Positions 7,343 through 15,354 of a stretch of 64,000 nt of DNA are shown here, one piece after another. Origin of the DNA: JADLGH01 sp964586675 (GTDB lineage Bacteria; Desulfobacterota_D; UBA1144; Nemesobacterales; UBA2774); assembly GCA_964586675.1 (NCBI GenBank), contig CAZPHQ010000002.1, forward strand, positions 124,001 to 188,000, read 5' to 3'. Each line of letters begins with the position of its first letter. The first letter of the stretch is position 1. Under the pieces are notes generated by a model that had not been told where the DNA came from, did not search any database, and saw nothing but the letters and a program-made list of their open reading frames with translations. The position numbers and the translations under genes were made by a program.

Positions 7343-9460
7343 TTGAAGAGCTTCCGGCCGCGCGGAAAGCCGGATTTCAAAGAGGCCCTATTTCAGCAAA
7401 ATATGGAACAAGCCGCTCATTCAGATAAAAAGGCGCACGTCGCGGCGCTTTCGCTGGCAATAGTCTTTTCGATTCTCGACGTAACCATCGGCATCGTGAA
7501 AACAGAGATGCAGTTTCCGCTCTTCAGATCGGCGCTGCTTACGATAGCTGTGAGCGCGGGCGTATTTTTAATCGCATACGCAATCCTCTGGATGGCAGCT
7601 GTCAGGCCGCTCGCGAGGCATTTTGAGCTCGGCGCCGTTCCCGCTTCGATATCGCTCGGTGTATTAATCGGTATTATGATGCTCCTCGTCTCACTTAACT
7701 ACGATATTTTTTCCCTCTGGTGGAAGGATTATGCATGGCTGCTCGCCGCATCTCTCGCCATCTCGGCTGCAATCTCGGCGCTTGCGTATTTCGTGGCCGC
7801 GAAGGTAGAGAAGCTCCGGCAGGGGGAATCTATAGGCTCTTTTCTCGGCCTTTTTCTTCCGATCCTTTCGATCGAGATAATGGTGTTCGTGTGGCTTGCC
7901 AAGTTTGGGAAGTATTCGGGATACGAGCTTTCGCTCGCATTTTTCATCGTGCTGTTTTTAACGCTGGCCCTTTCGATGAGATCCCTGAAGGCGAAAATCG
8001 ATCCGGCCTTTCCGCTGTTCATGCTGATTTTCTGCGCGCTGATCGTTTCGCCGGTGACGTTCCTTCTGACTCGCGAGTCGTACGAGACGGAGCCGTCGCA
8101 GGCCGAGGAGACGACGGACCACGACGTCAGCCACGTGATACTCATCACGATCGACACGCTCCGGAAGGACGTTCTTTCGTCTTACGGCAGCGAAAGGGTT
8201 AAGACGCCTACCATAGACGGCGTAGCCTCGGACGGCGTGCTGTTCGAAAACGCGTACTCCTCCTCTTCCTGGACGCTGCCGTCGTTCTCATCAATGATGA
8301 CCGGCCTTCCCGTGACCGTTCACAAGGCGGCCATGGCGGACTCGATGCTGGCGGACGAGTTTACGACACTCGCGGAACGGCTGAGAGATTCAGGGTACCA
8401 TACGGCGGCGATCGTGGACAACTATTTCCTCCATCCGGAGTATAACGTCGGACAGGGGTTCCTCGAATACGACTACCACCCGAAAAGGCAAAAGGCCATA
8501 AATTCGTTCGGGGCGGCCGTGGTGAACAAGATTTTCCCCGGCTCTCTCAGGAATTATACCTCGACGAAGGAGCTGACCGACGTTTCGCTCGAATGGATCC
8601 GGAAGAACAGGGACAGGGATTTTTTCCTCTGGCTGCACTATTACGACCCGCATATGCCCTATGCGCCCCCCCGGGAGTACATCTCCAAGGACGCGGTGAA
8701 GGACGACAGCATAGGCTACATGATATTTTCGGCCAAGGAGTTCAGGACCGGGCACATGTCTCCGAACGAGGCGCAGCGGAAATGGATAAAAGAGCTTTAC
8801 GACGCCGAAGTCAGGTACGTCGACCACGAGCTCGGACGCATAATCGCCCTCCTCAAAAAATACGGGATTTACGACGACGCGCTTATAATATTGACCAGCG
8901 ACCACGGGGAGGAATTCTGGGACCACGGGGGATTCGAGCACGGGCACACGCTCTATAACGAGGTTATCGGCGTGCCGCTCATCGTCAAGCTCCCGAATAT
9001 GAAGTCGGGCGAGAGGCGCGCAGAGAATGTCAGCACCCGGAGCATACCGGCCACTGTGCTCGACGTTACGGGCACGGGACATGAAACAGTCGCTGTGATG
9101 GCTGAACCGCTTACTCCGCTTCTCGAAGGGAACGAAGGGGAATATTCGCTGCCTCCGATAACGAGCGCCGGGGTTTTGTACTACGAGAACAAGGAGAGCG
9201 TCATATTCGGGGGGAGTAAATTCATACACAACATGGTTACCGGGAACGAAGAGCTTTACGACCTGAAGAGCGATCAGGGAGAACAGATCCGGCTCCCGCT
9301 TATGCAGAACGGGCTCGCGGACAAAGGGAGAGTGCTCCTGTCCGAAGAGAATGAGAGAGCAGGCAAGACCGGCAGGGAGCTCGGCGTTACCGAGGCCAGG
9401 AAGGCGGAGCTCGACAATGAAAAGAAGGAGCAGCTGAAGGCGCTTAATTACCTGCAGTAA
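7343..9460 (+). CDS. membrane-anchored sulfatase-fold (alkaline phosphatase superfamily) protein
   Basis: About 705 residues. The N-terminal third has six or more hydrophobic segments (about 38-240), then a periplasmic sulfatase fold starting HVILITIDTLRKDVLSSYG. The nucleophile region reads SSSWTLPSFSSMMTG, lacking the C/S-x-P-x-R signature of formylglycine sulfatases, so a phosphotransferase or phosphatase role is at least as likely. YYDPHMPY and SDHGEEFWDHGGFEHG complete the metal site. The start is uncertain: TTG at 7343, or ATG at 7403 with AAAGAGG at 7379-7385 upstream. The C-terminus ends KEQLKALNYLQ, reminiscent of the tail of the small gene at 13724 (RLKGLGYIE). Confidence 0.85.
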   Translation: MKSFRPRGKPDFKEALFQQNMEQAAHSDKKAHVAALSLAIVFSILDVTIGIVKTEMQFPLFRSALLTIAVSAGVFLIAYAILWMAAVRPLARHFELGAVPASISLGVLIGIMMLLVSLNYDIFSLWWKDYAWLLAASLAISAAISALAYFVAAKVEKLRQGESIGSFLGLFLPILSIEIMVFVWLAKFGKYSGYELSLAFFIVLFLTLALSMRSLKAKIDPAFPLFMLIFCALIVSPVTFLLTRESYETEPSQAEETTDHDVSHVILITIDTLRKDVLSSYGSERVKTPTIDGVASDGVLFENAYSSSSWTLPSFSSMMTGLPVTVHKAAMADSMLADEFTTLAERLRDSGYHTAAIVDNYFLHPEYNVGQGFLEYDYHPKRQKAINSFGAAVVNKIFPGSLRNYTSTKELTDVSLEWIRKNRDRDFFLWLHYYDPHMPYAPPREYISKDAVKDDSIGYMIFSAKEFRTGHMSPNEAQRKWIKELYDAEVRYVDHELGRIIALLKKYGIYDDALIILTSDHGEEFWDHGGFEHGHTLYNEVIGVPLIVKLPNMKSGERRAENVSTRSIPATVLDVTGTGHETVAVMAEPLTPLLEGNEGEYSLPPITSAGVLYYENKESVIFGGSKFIHNMVTGNEELYDLKSDQGEQIRLPLMQNGLADKGRVLLSEENERAGKTGRELGVTEARKAELDNEKKEQLKALNYLQ

Positions 9461-9533
9461 GTCCACCGGTTCGCTCCGTCCATGGAGAGCGGTCGGGCCG
9501 ATCCTTTCGACAATAAACCGGGCGAGGTATTGT

Positions 9534-11666
9534 GTGCGGGACGTTTTACTTTTCGCAGTTATCTTTACGGCATTCTTATCGTTGGCGGCGCCCGCTTTCG
9601 CATACATCGGGCCTGGGGCGGGGTTCGCCTTCCTGTCGTCGTTCCTCGTGCTCATATTAACCTTTGCGCTCGCGCTTTTTTACCTCGTGTCGTGGCCGTT
9701 GAGATACGTCGTGAGGGCGCTACTCAGAAAGGGCGGCCCGAAAGGCGGGAGCGTGAAGAGGGTGATAATAATCGGGCTCGACGGCATGGACCCGGGGCTC
9801 GCCCGGAAGTTCATGTCGGAAGGGAAGCTGCCTAATTTCACGAAGCTCGCCGAGTCGGGGACTTTCACTTCGCTCGCGACGACCTACCCTTCTATTTCGC
9901 CTGTGGCGTGGTCGTCGTTCATGACCGGCGTCGACCCCTCGCACCACAACATATTCGACTTCATAACGCGGGACCCGTGCACCTATCAGCCGATGCTGAC
10001 ATCCGCCGAGATAGGAAAGGCGTCTAAGGTGCTTCCGATCGGGAAGTATATGATTCCGCTCGAAAGGCCGAAGATGAAGCTCTTGAGGAAAGGGAAGCCT
10101 TTCTGGAAGATACTCGGCGAGAGCGGCATTTTCAGCTCGATATTGAGGGTGCCTATTACGTTCCCGCCGGAAAAATTTAACGGCGTCATGCTGTCAGGCA
10201 TGTGCGTACCGGACCTGATGGGCTCCCAGGGTATGTTCGCGCATTACACGGAGAGGGCCGATAGCAGGGATGTTGAAACGGGCGGGGTGAGCAGGCGCGT
10301 CGAGGCGAAGGACGGCGTCGTCGAAACATATCTCCACGGGCCTGAAAACTCGCTCGTCAGGGGCGGCGGAGAGATAAAAATTCCGCTCAGGATAAAAATC
10401 GATCCTGCCGGAGACAAAGCTGTGATCGAGGTGTCGGGGCAGAAGATAGAGCTTTCGCCGAGAACGTATTCGCCGTGGGTGAGGCTTTCCTTCCCCGCGG
10501 GGCTCGGGATGAAGGTGAAGGGGATATGCAGGTTTTACATAAACAGCCTCCGGCCCGGGTTCGATATGTACGTTACGCCCGTTAACATAGACCCGGAGGA
10601 GCCGGCGCTCCCGATCTCGCATCCCTTCATATATTCCGTTTATCTCGCGAAGCTGAACGGGCCGTTCGGCACGCTCGGGCTCGCGGAGGATACGTGGGCG
10701 CTGAACGAGGGCGTTATAGACGAGGAAGCATTCTTAGAGCAGGCATATCTTCTTTATGAAGAGCGGGAGAAGATGTTCTTCACCGCGCTCGACAGGACCC
10801 CGAAGGGGGTGTGCGCGTGCGTCTTCGATACGACGGACAGGGTGCAGCACATGTTCTTCAGGTGCCTCGACGAGAGCCATCCGGCCAACAGGGGAAAAGA
10901 GGTCGAGAAGTACAAGAATGTAATAGAAGAGCTTTATGTAAAGATGGACGCCCTTATAGGGAAGGCGCTCGAAAGGACGGACGGGAAGACCGCGCTGATG
11001 GTGATATCGGACCACGGTTTCACGCAGTTTAAAAGGGGAGTCAATCTCAACACATGGCTTTACCGGAACGGGTATCTCGCGCTTAGGGACGGGAGGACTG
11101 TGAGCGGGGACTGGTTCGACGGGGTTGACTGGGAGAGGACGAAGGCGTTTTCGCTCGGGCTTGCGGGGATATTTATAAACAGAGAGGGTCGGGAGGCCTC
11201 TGGCATTGTCGAGGAAGGAGCCGAGGTCGAAGAGCTGAAGCAGGAGCTTATAGCGAAGCTCACGGGCCTCAAGGACGGCGGAGAGATATCCATAAGAGAA
11301 GTGATAGACACGGAGAGGTCACAGACCGGCCCCTACAAGCACGACGCGCCGGACCTTTTGATAGGATACAACGCGGGGTACAGGAGCTCCTGGACGTGCG
11401 CCGTGGGGAAGGTTACGGAGGAGGTATTCGAGGACAACACGAAGCACTGGAGCGGGGACCACTGCGTCGATCCGAAGATCGTGCCCGGTGTCATATTCTC
11501 GAACCGGAGGATCGTGAAGCAGAACCCGCATTTGAACGATATGGCGCCGACTGTTCTTTCGATGTTTGGCGTGGACGTGCCGGGATATATGAAGGGTAGC
11601 CCGCTTTTCGGGAAGGGCAGCACGGAAGAGAAAGAGAAAGAGGAAAAGGAGAGGCAGAGGGCCTAA
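9534..11666 (+). CDS. membrane-anchored alkaline-phosphatase-superfamily protein (phosphodiesterase type)
   Basis: 710 residues, GTG start behind GCGAGG. Two N-terminal hydrophobic segments (about 3-20 and 26-52, with YIGPGAGFAFLSSF between) anchor it. Catalytic part from about 75: VIIIGLDGMDPGLARKFMSEG, nucleophile Ser in YPSISPVAWSSFMTG, TTDRVQHMFFR, and VISDHGFTQF. An inserted beta domain (about 230-370) separates the metal motifs. It is a close paralogue of the next gene, with shared blocks such as LRPGFxMYVTPVNIDP and FNLNTWL-like stretches. Probably an envelope enzyme; the substrate is unknown. Confidence 0.87.
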   Translation: MRDVLLFAVIFTAFLSLAAPAFAYIGPGAGFAFLSSFLVLILTFALALFYLVSWPLRYVVRALLRKGGPKGGSVKRVIIIGLDGMDPGLARKFMSEGKLPNFTKLAESGTFTSLATTYPSISPVAWSSFMTGVDPSHHNIFDFITRDPCTYQPMLTSAEIGKASKVLPIGKYMIPLERPKMKLLRKGKPFWKILGESGIFSSILRVPITFPPEKFNGVMLSGMCVPDLMGSQGMFAHYTERADSRDVETGGVSRRVEAKDGVVETYLHGPENSLVRGGGEIKIPLRIKIDPAGDKAVIEVSGQKIELSPRTYSPWVRLSFPAGLGMKVKGICRFYINSLRPGFDMYVTPVNIDPEEPALPISHPFIYSVYLAKLNGPFGTLGLAEDTWALNEGVIDEEAFLEQAYLLYEEREKMFFTALDRTPKGVCACVFDTTDRVQHMFFRCLDESHPANRGKEVEKYKNVIEELYVKMDALIGKALERTDGKTALMVISDHGFTQFKRGVNLNTWLYRNGYLALRDGRTVSGDWFDGVDWERTKAFSLGLAGIFINREGREASGIVEEGAEVEELKQELIAKLTGLKDGGEISIREVIDTERSQTGPYKHDAPDLLIGYNAGYRSSWTCAVGKVTEEVFEDNTKHWSGDHCVDPKIVPGVIFSNRRIVKQNPHLNDMAPTVLSMFGVDVPGYMKGSPLFGKGSTEEKEKEEKERQRA

Positions 11667-11686
11667 AAATTCCCGGCGGAATATTC

Positions 11687-13696
11687 ATGATTCGCATTAA
11701 TAATGAGAAATTTTATTCGAGGGGATTGGGGGCATGGGCGTTCCTGTCGGCCCTGTTATTTTTTGCCGCCGCTATCGGATGCGGGGGCGGCGACAGTGCG
11801 AAGGGGAGCGCCGCATCGGGAGAGAAGAAGGTGATAGTGATAGGGTTTGACGGCATGGACCCGAAGATATTGTCGAGACTCATGCAGGAAGGGAAGATGC
11901 CTAATTTCAAAAAATTATCGGAAGAAGGGGATTTCAGCGAGCTCGGAACGAGCATGCCGCCGCAGAGCCCCGTCGCGTGGTCGGATTTTATAACGGGCAT
12001 GGACGCCGGCGGGCACGGCATATTCGATTTCATACACAGGGAGCCGGGGACGATGTTCCCTTATCTCTCGACGTCGAGCGCGGAGCCTCCGGGCAGGACG
12101 GTTACACTAGGGAAGTGGGTGATCCCGCTCTCTTCGGGGAGGGTGTCGCTCCTCAGGCGCGGGAAGGCTTTCTGGGAATATCTCTCGGACAAGGGCGTTA
12201 AGGCGACCGTGTTCAGGGTGCCGGCGAATTTCCCGACTGTGGAAGACAACGCGAAGCAGCTCTCGGGAATGGGCACGCCGGACATACAGGGGACTTACGG
12301 GACTTATTCGTACTATACCGACGAGAAGCCGGACCGGGACAAGAAGCTCACCGGCGGGAAGATATTCAGGGCCAAGGTGAGGGCGAACAGGGTGGCCGCC
12401 TCGCTCCCGGGGCCTGTGAACACGTTCTTAAAGGACGCGCCGCAGAGCAAGGCGGATTTCGTCGTCTACATCGATTCCGAAAATCCGGTGGCGAAGATAG
12501 ACGTACAGGGGAATGAGATAATACTGAAAGAGGGCGAGTGGAGCGACTGGGTCAAGATAGATTACGAGATGGTGCCCCACCTTCAGAGCGCGAGCGGCAT
12601 AGTGAGATTTTATCTGAAGGAGCTTCGGCCCGGTTTCAAGATGTATGTGACGCCTGTGAACATAGACCCGTCGTCGCCCGCGCTTCCGATATCGTCGCCT
12701 CATGATTATTCGGAAGAGATCGCCGAAGAGATAGGGCTTTACTACACGCAGGGGATACCGGAGGATTCGAAGGCCCTTTCGGAGAATGTGCTCGAGGACG
12801 GGGAGTTCCTTCAGCAGACGGATATAGTTTTCGGGGAAGAGATGGACATGCTGGAGCTGGAGCTCGGCAGGTTTCATTCGGGCCTTTTATTCTTTTACAT
12901 CGGGAGGGTGGACCAGCTCTCGCACATGTTCTGGCGGACGATGGACCCGAAGCACCCGGCGTATGAACCGTCGAGCGAAACGCGGGCCGTCATAGAGAAC
13001 GCCTATGTCGAGATGGACGCCGTGCTCGGGCGCGTGCTCGGCGCCGTCGACGAAAACACAACCCTGATAGTTCTTTCAGACCACGGATTCGCGCCCTTTT
13101 ACAGGGCGTTTAATCTCAACACATGGCTCGCGGGCGAGGGCTACGTCAGGCTTGCGGACGACTCGGAGGGTGAGTTTTTTCAGAACGTCGAGTGGAAGGG
13201 GACGCGCGCCTACGGCGTCGGATTCAACGGGCTTTACCTCAACATGAAAGGAAGGGAAGCGGGCGGGATAGTCGGCGAGGACGAGAGGGATGCGCTTCTC
13301 GAAGAGATATCGGAAAAGCTGCTCGCGATCCGGGACCCGGAGAACGGGGAGCGTGTTATAACGAAGGCATACAGGGCGGGGGATATTTACAGCGGGCCGT
13401 TTCTGGAGGATGCCCCGGATCTCGTGATAGGCTATAACAGAGGGTACAGGGCGTCGTGGGAGACCGTGCTCGGGAGCTTTCCGAAGGGGCTTTTGAGAGA
13501 TAACACGCAGAAGTGGAGCGGCGATCACCTGATAGAGGCCGACCTCGTGCCGGGGATACTACTCTCGAACAAGAAGATCGCCGCGGAGCGCCCTACCCTC
13601 CGGGACCTCGCTCCGACTATTTTAGGGGAGTTCGGAATAGAAAAGCAGGAAGGCATGACGGGGAATAATATATTCGAAAAGGAATCGGGTGAATGA
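11687..13696 (+). CDS. alkaline-phosphatase-superfamily lipoprotein
   Basis: 669 residues, 21 bases after its paralogue. A signal sequence with lipobox AAIGC (Cys about 32) predicts a lipoprotein. The catalytic core is VIVIGFDGMDPKILSRLMQEG, Ser in MPPQSPVAWSDFITGMD, IGRVDQLSHMFWR, and VLSDHGFAPFYRAFNLNTWL. The inserted beta domain ends in LRPGFKMYVTPVNIDPSSP, nearly the same as in the preceding gene, so the two arose by duplication. The pair may act on the same envelope substrate from different anchors. The function is unproven. Confidence 0.87.
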   Translation: MIRINNEKFYSRGLGAWAFLSALLFFAAAIGCGGGDSAKGSAASGEKKVIVIGFDGMDPKILSRLMQEGKMPNFKKLSEEGDFSELGTSMPPQSPVAWSDFITGMDAGGHGIFDFIHREPGTMFPYLSTSSAEPPGRTVTLGKWVIPLSSGRVSLLRRGKAFWEYLSDKGVKATVFRVPANFPTVEDNAKQLSGMGTPDIQGTYGTYSYYTDEKPDRDKKLTGGKIFRAKVRANRVAASLPGPVNTFLKDAPQSKADFVVYIDSENPVAKIDVQGNEIILKEGEWSDWVKIDYEMVPHLQSASGIVRFYLKELRPGFKMYVTPVNIDPSSPALPISSPHDYSEEIAEEIGLYYTQGIPEDSKALSENVLEDGEFLQQTDIVFGEEMDMLELELGRFHSGLLFFYIGRVDQLSHMFWRTMDPKHPAYEPSSETRAVIENAYVEMDAVLGRVLGAVDENTTLIVLSDHGFAPFYRAFNLNTWLAGEGYVRLADDSEGEFFQNVEWKGTRAYGVGFNGLYLNMKGREAGGIVGEDERDALLEEISEKLLAIRDPENGERVITKAYRAGDIYSGPFLEDAPDLVIGYNRGYRASWETVLGSFPKGLLRDNTQKWSGDHLIEADLVPGILLSNKKIAAERPTLRDLAPTILGEFGIEKQEGMTGNNIFEKESGE

Positions 13697-13723
13697 AAAG
13701 AAAATTTTGCAGGAGGGCTTTAT

Positions 13724-13924
13724 ATGTTCGGCGGACCGAAGGTTAAGCTGGATAAGGATTTACTGGAGAGGTGCAGGAAGCACGCGGAAGCGGCGGGGTA
13801 TACGTCTGTCGAGGAATTCATCGCGCACACGCTCGAAAAGGAGCTGAGAAAGAGCGGGACCGCCACTCCCGAGGACGAGGAGAAGGTGGCCAAGAGACTC
13901 AAGGGGCTCGGCTACATAGAATAG
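13724..13924 (+). CDS. small helical protein, ribbon-helix-helix-like
   Basis: 66 residues after a good GGAGGG ribosome site, 28 bases behind the lipoprotein gene. It reads MFGGPKVKLDKDLLERCRKH, a short strand followed by a helix, then a second helix in YTSVEEFIAHTLEKEL. This resembles ribbon-helix-helix DNA-binding proteins but lacks an obvious basic strand. The tail VAKRLKGLGYIE resembles the C-terminal tail of sulfatase-fold proteins such as the one at 7343 (QLKALNYLQ). It could be a regulator or an adaptor of the cluster. Confidence 0.7.
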   Translation: MFGGPKVKLDKDLLERCRKHAEAAGYTSVEEFIAHTLEKELRKSGTATPEDEEKVAKRLKGLGYIE

Positions 13925-13982
13925 GCGGCTCGGCGCGGCAGACTCATGCCGGCCGGCTCTCCGAAGGGTATATAAAAAATAT

Positions 13983-14807
13983 ATGGAATATATCAACGCC
14001 GCCTTAAACGGAATTTTCGGGATACTCCTTTATCCGTTCAGGACTATAGATCCGCTTTGGTCGCTAGCGTTCCTTTCGCTGATCATGGGCGCCCTAATGC
14101 TTGTCATATTCAGGTACACGTCGAACCAGGCGGCGATAGGAGATGCGAAGAGGAAGATAAGGGCGTACATGTACGAGCTCAGCCTTTTCAAGGACGAAAT
14201 AGGCATAGTGCTTTCCGCGCAGAGGAACATACTGCGGGAGAATATGAAGTATATAAAGCATGCGGCCAGGCCGATGCTTTTCATGATAATCCCCCTCGGG
14301 CTTATATTGATACAGCTCGACAGCTGGTACGGGCACAGGGCTTTAAGGCCGGGGGAGCAGGCCGTGGTGTCTGTGAAGCTCGTGCCGGAAGGAGATGTGA
14401 TGTCGAACGTCACGCTCGAAACAGGACCGGGCATCGATATAGAGACGCCGCCGCTCCGGATTTCCGAGCAGGAAAGGATAGACTGGAGGATAAGGGCCGA
14501 GGAGCCTGGGGAGCATGAGCTCACGTTTAACGCGGAAGGGCAAAGCTTTACGAGGAAGGTTGTCGTGAGCGACGGCGGGATAGCGCAGCTTTCGACGGGC
14601 GCGTATGCGGGCGGGGCGTGGAATATCCTGATGAACCCGGGGAACGCGCCGATACCGGAGAATCCGCTCATCGAGGAAATAGCGGTCGGCTACCCTGAGG
14701 CGGAGGTGAGCGCGTTCGGGTTCAAGGTTCACTGGCTGGTTATAGTTTTCGCGCTGTCGATAGTTTTCGGGTTTGCCTTGAAGGGGATTTTTAGGGTGGA
14801 GATTTGA
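13983..14807 (+). CDS. membrane protein with Oxa1/EMC3-like core and a periplasmic insert
   Basis: 274 residues. A hydrophobic segment at about 22-44 is followed by a charged, probably coiled-coil helix pair (about 50-95: NQAAIGDAKRKIRAYMYELS and on), a second hydrophobic segment (about 97-113, PMLFMIIPLGLILIQL), a beta-rich domain (115-240) and a last membrane helix (about 250-268). The order TM / cytoplasmic coiled coil / TM / periplasmic part / TM resembles DUF106 (EMC3/TMCO1, Oxa1 superfamily) proteins. This is inference from topology and sequence feel. Last gene of the block; insertase-like help for the membrane-anchored phosphatases is one guess. Confidence 0.75.
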   Translation: MEYINAALNGIFGILLYPFRTIDPLWSLAFLSLIMGALMLVIFRYTSNQAAIGDAKRKIRAYMYELSLFKDEIGIVLSAQRNILRENMKYIKHAARPMLFMIIPLGLILIQLDSWYGHRALRPGEQAVVSVKLVPEGDVMSNVTLETGPGIDIETPPLRISEQERIDWRIRAEEPGEHELTFNAEGQSFTRKVVVSDGGIAQLSTGAYAGGAWNILMNPGNAPIPENPLIEEIAVGYPEAEVSAFGFKVHWLVIVFALSIVFGFALKGIFRVEI

Positions 14808-15354
14808 CACTCGCGGACAGCGTCCGCTGGCATTCGAAGTAGCACCGTTGTTGCCATTATGATCTGTTGCACTTCCGGTGCTTATAGAACTTGAACATGC
14901 TACGTTTAAAAGCTTTTCATCAAAGAAAAGTTGGAAGATTGTGTCCTCTCTATTAAAAACAAATCCCCCCGTACCCCCCTTTTCCTAAGGGGGGATGAAA
15001 AAACAGATAGATTTCTCATGTTTGTTCGAAATGACATAAGTATGATTATTCTAGGCCAATCATATTATTGCTTCGCTTGGAAGCGAAGTAATACCTTTCC
15101 GGGACGTCGAAATTGGCGTTAAAAAAATCGAGTGGATGAGCGTTAAAAATCTTACCAGGGGATGGGGTGGGTGTAAGATTTAGTGAAGACGCGAAGATTT
15201 TTAGCACAATTTCGCCCCGTCCCGTGATTTTTGCTACTTTTCATCAAGGAAAAGTAGAAGACTTTAATTGTCTTTTCTTTTTATTGTTTGAAACCATGGA
15301 TTCCCGATAAAGACATTCGGGAATGACAGACTAAAAGATAAATCCTGAATAGAA
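14808..15354. repeat. intergenic mosaic of small inverted and direct repeats
   Basis: No gene is seen. It holds: GCGGAC-AGC-GTCCGC at 14813-14827; two copies of a hairpin CTTTTC-ATCAA(A/G)-GAAAAG, at 14913-14930 and 15237-15254, each followed by a related GAAGA stretch; CCCCCCTT-N5-AAGGGGGG at 14974-14994; CTTCGCTT-GG-AAGCGAAG at 15071-15088; AAAATCTTA with inverted TAAGATTT around 15146-15181; a direct repeat GCGTTAAAAA near 15116 and 15143; and ATTCCCGA-N9-TCGGGAAT at 15300-15324 just beyond the RNase R stop. The last could act as a terminator-like hairpin. These look like dispersed repetitive extragenic elements. Confidence 0.8.

Noticed and set aside
8390..9655. 421-codon frame opposite the sulfatase-fold gene
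   Set aside because: No recognisable domain; it overlaps the catalytic region of a clear enzyme gene.
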